Below, piece after piece: positions 33,780-41,842 of a stretch of 64,000 nucleotides of DNA. A program made the position numbers and the translations under genes. Each line of letters begins with the position of its first letter. Position 1 is the first letter of the stretch. Origin of the DNA: an uncultured Oscillospiraceae bacterium (lineage in GTDB: Bacteria > Bacillota > Clostridia > Oscillospirales > Oscillospiraceae); contig CAKTPO010000007.1 in the NCBI GenBank assembly GCA_934591845.1, positions 1 to 64,000 of the forward strand. The letters run 5' to 3'. Below the pieces are notes generated by a model that had not been told where the DNA came from, searched no databases, and was given only the letters and a program-made list of their open reading frames with translations.

Positions 33780-33872
33780 CCGTACAATTTGTATTCCACC
33801 AAACCATACAATTTATAGGGGCGGAATTTGTGGATATTTCCTATATAGAAAGAAACTCCCATACAAAATGTA
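33780..33872. promoter_or_regulatory. Three copies of a CCRTACAAWWTRTA-like motif
   Basis: CCGTACAATTTGTA (33780-33793), CCATACAATTTATA (33804-33817) and CCATACAAAATGTA (33859-33872), the last inside the dyad CTCCC-A-TACA-AAA-TGTA-C-GGGAG. All lie between the two divergent promoters. They are the best candidates for the binding sites of the adjacent PucR-type regulator. Confidence 0.5.
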
Positions 33873-33883
33873 CGGGAGACGCC

Positions 33884-33912
33884 TTGACAGCATACCGGAG
33901 AAAAACTATAAT
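33884..33912 (+). promoter_or_regulatory. PucR-type regulator promoter
   Basis: Consensus TTGACA (33884-33889), 17-base spacer and TATAAT (33907-33912) on the + strand. With such a strong promoter the upstream motifs could serve for self-repression. Confidence 0.8.
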
Positions 33913-33941
33913 AAGTCCAATCTTCTATGGGAGGCGGCTTT

Positions 33942-35462
33942 ATGAAGCTGTGCGCGGATATTCTCTATTGGCGGCTGAAAGAAAAACTGACAACGGTCAC
34001 GCTGCGGGGCAAAACCGGCAGCGAGCTGGCACTGAACCGGCCGGAATTTTACCTGGACCGCACCCAGTCCTTTGAAAAAAACAGGGTGTATGTGTGCTCT
34101 GCGGATCATCTGCCCCAAAGCCCCCGCTTGGGGGAAAATGTCTGCCTGGTGTGCCTGGGGCAGCGCCGGGAGCTCAACGCCTGCTACGACCGGTGCAGCG
34201 TGATCCTGGTAGAGGGTCCGTGGGATATTTTCCGGGTGTTCAATCTGGTGCAGGAGGTATTCAACCTCTGCGACACCTGGGAGGAGCAGCTCTGGTCCAT
34301 TCTGCGCCACGGGGCGGCCCTGCCGCAAATGCTGGATGTGAGCCGGGGCATTTTTGAAAACCCCATGCTGCTGATCGGCTCGGACTTCCGCTATCTGGGG
34401 GTCACGGAGGAAGGGTATCTGCAAAACGAGCTGGGGATCCAGCTGGATACCCAGTCCTTTGACGTGGAAAAAATGGCCACATTCCTGTCTCTGCATGACA
34501 TGTCCAACCATGTGCGGGAGCCTCTGCTGTTGGAATTGCAAGGAAGGCGGACCCTCTCTGTGAACATCTTTGATCAGGAGGAGTATCTGGGCTGCCTGAC
34601 TGTTTATGAAGGCACCCGGCCCTTCCGGGATTCCGACACGGCCCTGGCGGTTTTCTTCTCCAAGCTTTTGCGGCAGGCCATCCAGCTTAATCCGGTGCTG
34701 GCCGGTACCCGTACCGCTGTGCGCCGGGCATTGCGCAGCGTCATCTCCGGGCAAAGCATCGATTTTGAATATCGCCGCGCTCTTAGTGTGGAAAGCGGAA
34801 AGCAAGACTGGGTCTGTGTCAAGCTGATGCCCAAATCCGGCACGGCACATCTTCCGGGGGCCTATCTCTCAGCCGCTCTGGAGGAGCGGCATCCGGGCGC
34901 GCTGGCCTTTGAATTTGAGGATGCCGTGGCAGGATTTCTCCCTGTGGATCAGGCAAAAAAAGAGTCCATGGAATCTTTGTGCCCGGTTCTGGAAAAGCTG
35001 GGGGTTGTCTGCGGCATTTCCTCTTCCTTTTCCAATCTGTATGACGCAAATCACGCTTGGTTCCAGGCATCCGCTGCCCTGCAAAACGGCCTTTGTCAGG
35101 GAAACGGTGCGTCCATCTTCTGCTTTCAGAATTATCTGCTTCCCCAGCTTCTCAGCGGCGCACTGTCCGGACGTCCCACCTGGGTCTTTTACACGGAGGG
35201 ACTGAAGCGGCTCAAAGAACATGATGACCATTCTCAGGTGTCCTATTTGCATACGCTTCGAATCTACCTGGATAACAACCTCTCCGTGGCGAAAACCGCC
35301 TCGGCACTGTTTTTGCACCGCTCCACGCTTCTGGACCGTCTGGCACACATTACCGCCATGCTGGGCAGCGACCTCAAAGACCCGGATTACTGCCTGACCC
35401 TTGGCATTATTCTAAGAGCGGAATTGGAACAGAAACGGACGGAGAAGTGTTCCGCAAATTGA
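33942..35462 (+). CDS. PucR-family transcriptional regulator
   Basis: 506 residues. The C-terminal HTH_30 is clear: YLHTLRIYLDNNLSVAKTAS, then ALFLHRSTLLDRLAHI (about 430-465), the PucR/CdaR signature. The N-terminal region (about 60-300) includes a GAF-like sensor segment (LIGSDFRYLGVTEEGYL, LSVNIFDQEEYLGCLTV). The start at 33942 follows GGAGG by 7 bases; a longer frame adds five residues over the ribosome site. Regulators of this type respond to pathway metabolites and usually control the divergent operon, here the unknown/GcvT-like/SDR genes. Confidence 0.88.
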   Translation: MKLCADILYWRLKEKLTTVTLRGKTGSELALNRPEFYLDRTQSFEKNRVYVCSADHLPQSPRLGENVCLVCLGQRRELNACYDRCSVILVEGPWDIFRVFNLVQEVFNLCDTWEEQLWSILRHGAALPQMLDVSRGIFENPMLLIGSDFRYLGVTEEGYLQNELGIQLDTQSFDVEKMATFLSLHDMSNHVREPLLLELQGRRTLSVNIFDQEEYLGCLTVYEGTRPFRDSDTALAVFFSKLLRQAIQLNPVLAGTRTAVRRALRSVISGQSIDFEYRRALSVESGKQDWVCVKLMPKSGTAHLPGAYLSAALEERHPGALAFEFEDAVAGFLPVDQAKKESMESLCPVLEKLGVVCGISSSFSNLYDANHAWFQASAALQNGLCQGNGASIFCFQNYLLPQLLSGALSGRPTWVFYTEGLKRLKEHDDHSQVSYLHTLRIYLDNNLSVAKTASALFLHRSTLLDRLAHITAMLGSDLKDPDYCLTLGIILRAELEQKRTEKCSAN

Positions 35463-35515
35463 GCATTCCATACCGGTTCCTTTTTGCGGACAAAGACTTA
35501 CGAACACTGCAAGCT

Positions 35516-35552
35516 GCACCCCCTGGCCGCATAGACTGTGGCCAGGGGGTGC
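35516..35552 (+). repeat. Hairpin with loop GCATAGACTGT, copy 2
   Basis: GCACCCCCTGGCC, GCATAGACTGT, GGCCAGGGGGTGC, then TTTT. It is the twin of 30085-30117. The AGGGGG of its 3' arm is also the only ribosome-site-like sequence for the gene starting at 35557, so folding would hide it. Confidence 0.7.
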
Positions 35553-35556
35553 TTTT

Positions 35557-35934
35557 ATGGAAGCGGAACTGGAATTGGGCGGCAGCCCGGTGGGGAAAGT
35601 GCAGGCCTTGCGGCAGGGGCTGTATTATGTGTTTCATTGCCGCTGTCGGCTGGATACCCGGCAGGCCGTGCGGCTGTGGGTCAGCTGTGGAGAAAAGCAA
35701 GAGGACTTGGGGGTGCTGGTACCCATGGACGGGGGCTTCGGCCTGGATACCCGGCGGCCCGTGAAGCATTTGGGGGAGGGAACACTGAGCTTTCGTCTGG
35801 CCCTCAAGCACGACCCACCCCAAACCCATTTTGAACCCATCTCCCCGGAGGAACCCTTTGCCTATTTGCAGCGGCTGAAAGATGCCTATCTGGAAACCCG
35901 CAACGGCCAGCCGGGGGCGGTCTGGACGGAATAA
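35557..35934 (+). CDS. Small soluble protein, unknown function
   Basis: 125 residues, no membrane segment or signal peptide. Predicted beta-rich: LYYVFHCRCRLDTRQAVRLWV and DLGVLVPMDGGFGLDTRRPV, with two Cys in HCRC. It resembles small, uncharacterised proteins I associate with Oscillospiraceae; no function can be offered. The ATG follows a hairpin whose 3' arm contains the AGGGGG ribosome site. A bidirectional terminator follows the stop. Confidence 0.65.
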   Translation: MEAELELGGSPVGKVQALRQGLYYVFHCRCRLDTRQAVRLWVSCGEKQEDLGVLVPMDGGFGLDTRRPVKHLGEGTLSFRLALKHDPPQTHFEPISPEEPFAYLQRLKDAYLETRNGQPGAVWTE

Positions 35935-35937
35935 AAG

Positions 35938-35978
35938 GACCGTGAAAGAGACGTTTCCGCTCTTTCACGGCGCTTTTG
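35938..35978. terminator. Bidirectional terminator
   Basis: CCGTGAAAGAG, ACGTTTCCG, CTCTTTCACGG with T-rich sequence on both strands (TTTTGG to the right, TCCTTTTATT to the left). It separates convergent genes ending at 35934 (+) and 35986 (-). Confidence 0.8.
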
Positions 35979-35985
35979 GTTCTTT

Positions 35986-38175
35986 TTAGCCTACAAAGCG
36001 ATACTCAATGGTGTCGGCGTAGCGGTAATAGAACGTGGTGTTTTTGTCCAGACCGGTGACAACTTCTACCAGGCTGCCGTCAGAAAGGCCGGTTTGGATT
36101 TCTGTCAGGCAGGATAATGTGTCGGTTTTCTCGTCATAGCCGGTGTAGAGCCAGGATTTGCCGCTGTCAAAAACGATGGCTTCCGCCGGGACGGTGGGCA
36201 GGGGTTGGGACTGGGCGGTGGTGATTTTCACCGAGGCGTTCATGCCGGAGCGCATGGAGTCTTGTCTGGGAATCGTTACGGTGACGGTATACTTGGTGTT
36301 GCCGCCGGAATTGACCCCGTAGGCGTTGATTTTGGTGATGGAGCCGGTAAACTCCTTTCCGGGCTGGGCATCCAGCGTCACCTGGGCGGTCATGCCCACC
36401 TGCAAGGAGAGGATGTCCAGTTCGTCCACCTGAATCTCCACGGTCATTTCCTCCTCGGGGATGATGGAGGCCACGTCCTGGGTTTCCGTGTCATAGCTAT
36501 CATAAGAGGCCTGGCTTTTCGGGGCGGACATTCCCGCCATGCTGCCGGTCATGCCAGACATGCCGGACATGCTTCCGGCCATCCCTGCCAGGATGGAACC
36601 CATGTCCAGGCTGCCGCCGGGGGTGCCTTGGGGCAGTCCGCCGGTTTCGCCGGAGGGGGCGTTGTGCTGGAAGACCAGCAGACCGTTCCCAATGAGGATG
36701 GAGTCCCCGGCGGTGATTTGGCTGCTGTCGCTGTCCTCCCAGCCGGAACCGGTGCTGATTTCGACCGTCAGTCCGGAAATGTCCAGGGCCATGCCGGAGC
36801 CGCCGGGGGCGGCCAGTGCGGGAAGAACGCTGCCCTCAGTAACCACCATGGTTCCCTGGGGGACGTAGGTAATGCCGTCCTTAGTGGACAGCACATAGCC
36901 CAGGGCGTATTTCGCACCCTCCGGCTCCGGCGGTGTTTCACCGCCCTCGCTGCCACTTCCGGACTCCGAACCGCCGGGATTGCCGGGATTGCCGGTGTCG
37001 CCCCCATTGCCGCCCCCGCTGCCGCCTCCGCTGTCGCCATCGGACGGGGTAGGAGTCTGGTTGGGTTCTCCCTCCATCCGTGTTCCGGGCAGTTCTTTCC
37101 AGCCGGGGCTGGCCTGACTCCGGGGGGCGGCGGCCAGGGTTTCCAGGGTCAGACTGCTATCCAGGCCGGATACCAGACCGTCATCGGGGGCATAGAGAAT
37201 GCCGTCCTTGGAGAGCTTTACAAGCTGCTCCATCTGTTCTTCCAGCTCTCCCCGGCGGGAGAGCAGTTTTTCATATTCGGCGGTATGGCCGGTGTCCTTT
37301 AAAGAAAGGAGGGTGGCACCGGCGTATATCTTTTGATTTTCTTTCACGGAAATTGCGGAAACCTTGCCGTAGGCCCCGGTGAGCCGGAGCATACTGTGGA
37401 TGTAAAGGGTTCCCTGACCCAGGAATTCCCCGGTGCTGCCGGTGACAGTGACCAGATCGCCCACCGGGGCGGTTTCATCGGAAAGGGTCACCACGCTGGT
37501 TCCCTCGGAAATGCTTTCCACCGTGCCGGGAAGCTGGGTTCCGTCGGATAAGGTCACGGTGACACCTTGGCCCACAGGCAGGGTACCCTCCAACTCCACC
37601 GCCATCAGCCCATCCAGGGACAGGAGCATCAACGCGCCCTGGTCATACATGGTGTCGGCCACGCTGGTTCCCACCTGGGCGTAAATCTTTTTCACCCGTC
37701 CGGCACTGCCGGAGCGGATGGAGGAAGAATTGGTTTTCCCCGCCGCGGCGGAAAGGTCTGCATCCAGTTCTTTGAGAACTCCTTGCAGCTCCGCAATGGC
37801 GGCGACCACGGCGGTTTTGTCCACCTGGACGATGGGATCACCGGCCTTGACCCGGTCCCCGTTGCTGACGTACCGGGCCTGTACTTCCAAGGCCTGTGGG
37901 ATGGACAAGGTCTGTCCCTCCTGGGGGGTCAGGACGCCGCCGCCGGAGAGTACCGTGGCAATGGAAGCTTCCTGGACCGTAGCGGAGCAGAGCCTGGTGT
38001 GAACGGTGGTGGCACTGGACACTCCGGAGGGCAGATTCCCCACCACCAGGGCCACAGCCAGAATCACGCACAGTCCCGTGACCCATTTTGCTTTGCCGCC
38101 CCGGTCCGGAGTGTCCTGCTCCTCCATGTCTAGGGTGGGCATAGTATTTTCGGAAGATTTTTTTCGAACGTTCAT
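35986..38175 (-). CDS. MacA/HlyD-like adaptor protein, long form
   Basis: 729 residues with one N-terminal membrane anchor (about 30-50). Adaptor (membrane-fusion) features include the lipoyl-like half PQEGQTLSIPQALEVQARYVS, GDPIVQVDKTAVVAAI, the matching half SGSAGRVKKIYAQVG, and a C-terminal beta-barrel MTVEIQVDELDILSLQVGM. Two insertions are unusual. One is a Gly/Ser/Asn/Pro-rich spacer (about 345-400). The other is a Met/Gly/Ser stretch with units SILAGMAGSMSGMSGMTG (about 525-555). Last gene of the exporter operon; it links the ABC pair to the cell envelope. Start at 38175 follows AAGGAGG. Confidence 0.85.
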   Translation of the reverse strand: MNVRKKSSENTMPTLDMEEQDTPDRGGKAKWVTGLCVILAVALVVGNLPSGVSSATTVHTRLCSATVQEASIATVLSGGGVLTPQEGQTLSIPQALEVQARYVSNGDRVKAGDPIVQVDKTAVVAAIAELQGVLKELDADLSAAAGKTNSSSIRSGSAGRVKKIYAQVGTSVADTMYDQGALMLLSLDGLMAVELEGTLPVGQGVTVTLSDGTQLPGTVESISEGTSVVTLSDETAPVGDLVTVTGSTGEFLGQGTLYIHSMLRLTGAYGKVSAISVKENQKIYAGATLLSLKDTGHTAEYEKLLSRRGELEEQMEQLVKLSKDGILYAPDDGLVSGLDSSLTLETLAAAPRSQASPGWKELPGTRMEGEPNQTPTPSDGDSGGGSGGGNGGDTGNPGNPGGSESGSGSEGGETPPEPEGAKYALGYVLSTKDGITYVPQGTMVVTEGSVLPALAAPGGSGMALDISGLTVEISTGSGWEDSDSSQITAGDSILIGNGLLVFQHNAPSGETGGLPQGTPGGSLDMGSILAGMAGSMSGMSGMTGSMAGMSAPKSQASYDSYDTETQDVASIIPEEEMTVEIQVDELDILSLQVGMTAQVTLDAQPGKEFTGSITKINAYGVNSGGNTKYTVTVTIPRQDSMRSGMNASVKITTAQSQPLPTVPAEAIVFDSGKSWLYTGYDEKTDTLSCLTEIQTGLSDGSLVEVVTGLDKNTTFYYRYADTIEYRFVG

Positions 38176-38185
38176 AGAGTCCTCC

Positions 38186-39376
38186 TTAACCGCCGTAGTG
38201 CAGGGCTTCAATAGGGGGAAGCTTTGCGGCCTTGTTGGCGGGGTACAGGCCGAAAATCACGCCGATGGCAAAGCAGAACGCCACGGCAATGACCACCACG
38301 CCCCATTCCAGACCAAAGGAAATGCCCATGCTGGCCACCATCACGGAGATCAGCCGCAGTACCACCCAGGACAGGAAGACACCTATGGCGCAGCCGATCA
38401 TGCACAGCACCACACTTTCCAGAAGAAACTGCTGCAAAATCACCCCACGGCCTGCGCCGATGGCTTTGCGGATGCCGATTTCCCGGGTGCGTTCGGTAAC
38501 GGTCACCAGCATGATGTTCATAATGCCGATGCCGCCCACGATCAAAGAAATGGCGGCGATGCCGCCCAGCAGCACCGTCAAAATGCCGGTGACATTCTTC
38601 ATGGCATCTTCCAGCATGTTCTGGGAGAGAATGGAAAAGGCATCCTCGTCCTCCTCAAACCGTTCCAGCAGCAGCCGCTTTATGGCACTTTCCGTGGCGG
38701 CCATGGTGCCGCCCTGGGGGGCACTGACGGAGAAGCTGGTGATGGTGGAAGAAACCGTAGAGGACAGCCGCATCAAGGTGGTGTAGGGAATGTAGGCCAT
38801 CATGCTATTCTTTGTGAGGATGCCCGTCAGGGATTCGTCATCGTTTTTGAAAATGCCTACAATGGTGAATTTCATGCCGTCCAGGGCGATTTCCTCCCCC
38901 AGACAGTCGGTGTAGCCCACCATGTCCTCGGCGGTTTTCTCCGGAATGACACAGACACTGGTGTGGTTCTCCACATCCGCCTGGGTCAGGAACCGGCCCA
39001 GAAGAACACTCTGGCCGTTGATGGGGGCGTAGGCCGGGGTGGCACCGTAAACCGTGACGGTTTTGGTGGTGGAGCCGTATTTTCCGCTGGCGGTGGTGGT
39101 GGCAGAGGGGGCGGCCAGACCGATTTGAGGGTCGGCCATCCAGGTATTCAGGGTGTCCAGGGTCACGGGCGCACCTTTGTCATCGGCAACGGTGACGGTT
39201 AAAAGATTGCTTCCGAGGCTTTCAATGGTGTCTGTCACCGTGCCGGTGGCGCCGGAGACCAGGCTTACCAGAATTACCAGGGCCATGACACCGATGATGA
39301 TGCCCAGCATGGTGAGAAACGCCCGGAATTTGTTGCCGGAAATGGACTTCATGGCCATTTTAAATGCCTGTATCAT
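38186..39376 (-). CDS. MacB-like ABC exporter permease
   Basis: 396 residues with the MacB topology: one N-terminal helix (FRAFLTMLGIIIGVMALVI), an extracytoplasmic MacB-core domain of about 200 residues, and three C-terminal helices. The last carry GGIGIMNIMLVTVTERTREI and GIRKAIGAGRG, the FtsX/MacB hallmark. It uses the ATPase encoded upstream (4-base ATGA overlap). Substrate unknown; such systems export peptides, lipids or drugs. Two adaptor genes flank the pair. Confidence 0.92.
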   Translation of the reverse strand: MIQAFKMAMKSISGNKFRAFLTMLGIIIGVMALVILVSLVSGATGTVTDTIESLGSNLLTVTVADDKGAPVTLDTLNTWMADPQIGLAAPSATTTASGKYGSTTKTVTVYGATPAYAPINGQSVLLGRFLTQADVENHTSVCVIPEKTAEDMVGYTDCLGEEIALDGMKFTIVGIFKNDDESLTGILTKNSMMAYIPYTTLMRLSSTVSSTITSFSVSAPQGGTMAATESAIKRLLLERFEEDEDAFSILSQNMLEDAMKNVTGILTVLLGGIAAISLIVGGIGIMNIMLVTVTERTREIGIRKAIGAGRGVILQQFLLESVVLCMIGCAIGVFLSWVVLRLISVMVASMGISFGLEWGVVVIAVAFCFAIGVIFGLYPANKAAKLPPIEALHYGG

Positions 39377-40044
39377 CCTGCCACCTCCGTAAGCTGTCCG
39401 TCTTTGATGCGCACAATGCGGCTGGCCTGTTTGGCCACGTCATCATCGTGGGTAATGAGTACAATGGTGTTGCCGCCCTGGTGCAGTTCGTGAAAAATAT
39501 CCATGATTTCCAGGGTGGTTTTGGAGTCCAGGTTTCCGGTAGGCTCGTCTGCCAGAATCAGGCTGGGCCGGGTGACGATGGCCCGGGCAATGGCCACCCG
39601 CTGCTGCTGGCCGCCGGAAAGCTCCGTGGGCAGATGCTTGGCCCGCTTTTGCAAATCCACCCGGGCCAGGGCCTGTTCCACCCGCTCTTTCCGCTCTGAC
39701 CGGGGCACTTTCTGATAGATAAGGGGCAGTTCCACATTTTCCTCGGCGGTGAGTTTGGAAATCAGGTTGAAGCTTTGAAACACAAAGCCGATTTTCCGGT
39801 TCCGGATACGGGCCAACTGATTCTCCGTGTAATCCTCAATGGGCGTACCGTCCAGGAGATAGGTGCCGGAGTCTGCCGTGTCCAGGCAGCCGATAATGTT
39901 CATTAAGGTGGACTTTCCAGAGCCGGAGGGCCCGATGATGCTGACGAATTCGCCGGGGTCAATGTGCAGACAGGCTTTGTTCAGGGCATAGACCTTTTCA
40001 GAGCCGATCTGATAAACCCGGGAAATGTCCTGTAGGTCGATCAT
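39373..40044 (-). CDS. MacB-like ABC exporter ATPase
   Basis: 223 residues of the LolD/MacB/FtsE-type ATPase group. Walker [10 protein letters not shown] (about 38-46), [11 protein letters not shown]-loop, [15 protein letters not shown] signature, [15 protein letters not shown]alker B and [11 protein letters not shown] switch are intact. AAGGAGG precedes the ATG, 10 bases after the first adaptor gene. Confidence 0.95.
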   Translation of the reverse strand: MIDLQDISRVYQIGSEKVYALNKACLHIDPGEFVSIIGPSGSGKSTLMNIIGCLDTADSGTYLLDGTPIEDYTENQLARIRNRKIGFVFQSFNLISKLTAEENVELPLIYQKVPRSERKERVEQALARVDLQKRAKHLPTELSGGQQQRVAIARAIVTRPSLILADEPTGNLDSKTTLEIMDIFHELHQGGNTIVLITHDDDVAKQASRIVRIKDGQLTEVAG

Positions 40045-40054
40045 GGCAGCCTCC

Positions 40055-41674
40055 TTACCCGGGCATTCCCGGCATCCCGGTCATGCCGGACATATCCGGA
40101 TGCTTTCGGTTGCCCCGGTTGCCGGAACTTCCACCATCCGCCATGCCGGGCATCTCCGGCATTTCTCCGCCGGTGGTAATGGTCATGCCGCCAAAGGTAA
40201 AGGTCTGCTCCTTGGGGGTATAGTATACGGTGTCCCCCTGCTTCAGGCCGGAAATGATTTCCGTCTGACTGCCGTTGGTCAGACCCAGGGTCACTTCCGT
40301 CATGCCCCCTAAGGTGTCGGTTTCCGGGTCATAGGCGGTATAGACATAGGCGGTGGTGCTGGTTTTCCGGATGGCATCATTTGGCACCAACAGGGCGTTT
40401 TCCACACCCTCGATGGTGACCTCCGCCTTGGCGGTCATGCCGGAGAGCATGCCGGGCTGCTTGGTGAGAAGAATTTTGACGGGGTAGGCACCGCTAGATC
40501 CGGTGGTGTCGATTTCCGAGACGGTACCTTTGTATTCCTCGTCTCCGATGGACTCCACCGTCAGGCTGACTTCCTGGCCCTGGGCCAGAGAGAGGATGTC
40601 GGTTTCGTCTACGGAAATGGTGACGGACATGTTCTTTCCAGGGTCCAGGGTTGCCAGGGTGGTTTCCTCCAAGGGGTCGGTACCCAAGGTCACGGTGTCC
40701 AGGTCCGTCAGGGTTTCAACGGTGCCGTCCTGTTCTGCTGTAAGGCCGCCGTCTTTGTAGAGCTTTACCAGCTTCCGATAGAGTTCCTCGTAGTCTGCCC
40801 GCTTTTGGAGCAGCTGGTTGTATTTGGCGGAATCGGAGGTGTCTTTCAGGGTGAACAGGGCGGTACTGGCGTAGACCTTGGCGTTTTCCTTGGCGGATAC
40901 ATAGTTCACCGTCCCGGCGTAGCCTGTGATTTTCAAGGGGGCGTGGATGTAGAGTTGGCCCTGCTGGGAGCCAACTTTGGCGGTGTCACCGACCAAGGGG
41001 CCGTCATCGGTCAGAAGCACCGTGGCGGTGCTGGCAGTGACGGTATCTACGGTGCCGTCCCATTCCTGGCCGTCAGAGGTGGTGACGGTGAGGGCCTCTC
41101 CCGGCTGCAATGCCCCGGCGGGAATGTCCAGGGCCAGATGGCCATCCATGGAAAGCTCTGCCAGACTTCCGTGGCGGTACATCACATCGGCCACGTTGTC
41201 CCCCTCCTGGGCGTAGACTGCTTTGACCCGTCCGGCCACACCGGCTTTCACATAGGAACTGACGGTATCCCGGCTGGCAGACTGCAAGTCCTCATCCAGA
41301 TCCTCCAGGGCCTCCTGGACGGTGGACAGAGAGGACAGCACCGTGCTGCTGTTGACCCCGGCAAGCAAGGTACCCGCCGTGACGGGATCCCCCTGGGCAA
41401 TGTGCAGCTTTTCCACTTTCACAGTGGAGGGGACGGTCAAATCCACCACATCCTCACAGACCAGGGTGCCGGAGCCGGAGACCGTGGCCTTGATGGAGCC
41501 GGTGGTGACGGTGGCGGATTTGATATTGCTGCCGCTTTGGGCGGTGACTTTCCGCTGAACCTGTTTGCGGACATACAGGGTTCCGGCCAGCACCGCCACC
41601 AGCACCAGGGAAGCGGCGGCAATGGTGCGCTGAATGGCCAGCTTCCGCTTTTGGGCCTTGGTTGGTTTTGCCAT
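40055..41674 (-). CDS. MacA/HlyD-like adaptor protein with Met-rich tail
   Basis: 539 residues. Membrane anchor at about 15-35; lipoyl-type motifs VDLTVPSTVKVEKLHIAQGD and GVAGRVKAVYAQEGDN; coiled-coil segment about 255-290 (YNQLLQKRADYEELYRKLVK); beta-barrel VTISVDETDILSLAQGQEV. The final 45 residues are rich in Met, Pro and Gly (EMPEMPGM, DMSGMTGMPGMPG), which could bind soft metals, though this is speculative. First gene of the operon (adaptor, ATPase, permease, second adaptor). GGAGG precedes the ATG; a longer open frame upstream lacks a ribosome site. Confidence 0.87.
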   Translation of the reverse strand: MAKPTKAQKRKLAIQRTIAAASLVLVAVLAGTLYVRKQVQRKVTAQSGSNIKSATVTTGSIKATVSGSGTLVCEDVVDLTVPSTVKVEKLHIAQGDPVTAGTLLAGVNSSTVLSSLSTVQEALEDLDEDLQSASRDTVSSYVKAGVAGRVKAVYAQEGDNVADVMYRHGSLAELSMDGHLALDIPAGALQPGEALTVTTSDGQEWDGTVDTVTASTATVLLTDDGPLVGDTAKVGSQQGQLYIHAPLKITGYAGTVNYVSAKENAKVYASTALFTLKDTSDSAKYNQLLQKRADYEELYRKLVKLYKDGGLTAEQDGTVETLTDLDTVTLGTDPLEETTLATLDPGKNMSVTISVDETDILSLAQGQEVSLTVESIGDEEYKGTVSEIDTTGSSGAYPVKILLTKQPGMLSGMTAKAEVTIEGVENALLVPNDAIRKTSTTAYVYTAYDPETDTLGGMTEVTLGLTNGSQTEIISGLKQGDTVYYTPKEQTFTFGGMTITTGGEMPEMPGMADGGSSGNRGNRKHPDMSGMTGMPGMPG

Positions 41675-41778
41675 AGAGATACCTCCAGAATAAGAGCATT
41701 GGAAATAATTCCATTGTAATAGCGGAACCTGAAACAAAACTGAATGAAATAAGAACAAATTGTAAACAGCTCCCCGGC

Positions 41779-41807
41779 TTTACGAACGGCGAAATTTGTG
41801 ATATGAT
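41779..41807 (+). promoter_or_regulatory. Promoter of the lysozyme lipoprotein
   Basis: TTTACG (41779-41784), 17-base spacer, TATGAT (41802-41807), 35 bases before the start codon. Confidence 0.6.
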
Positions 41808-41842
41808 GGGGAAAATCACGTAGCGAAGAGAGGAAAACAGCT

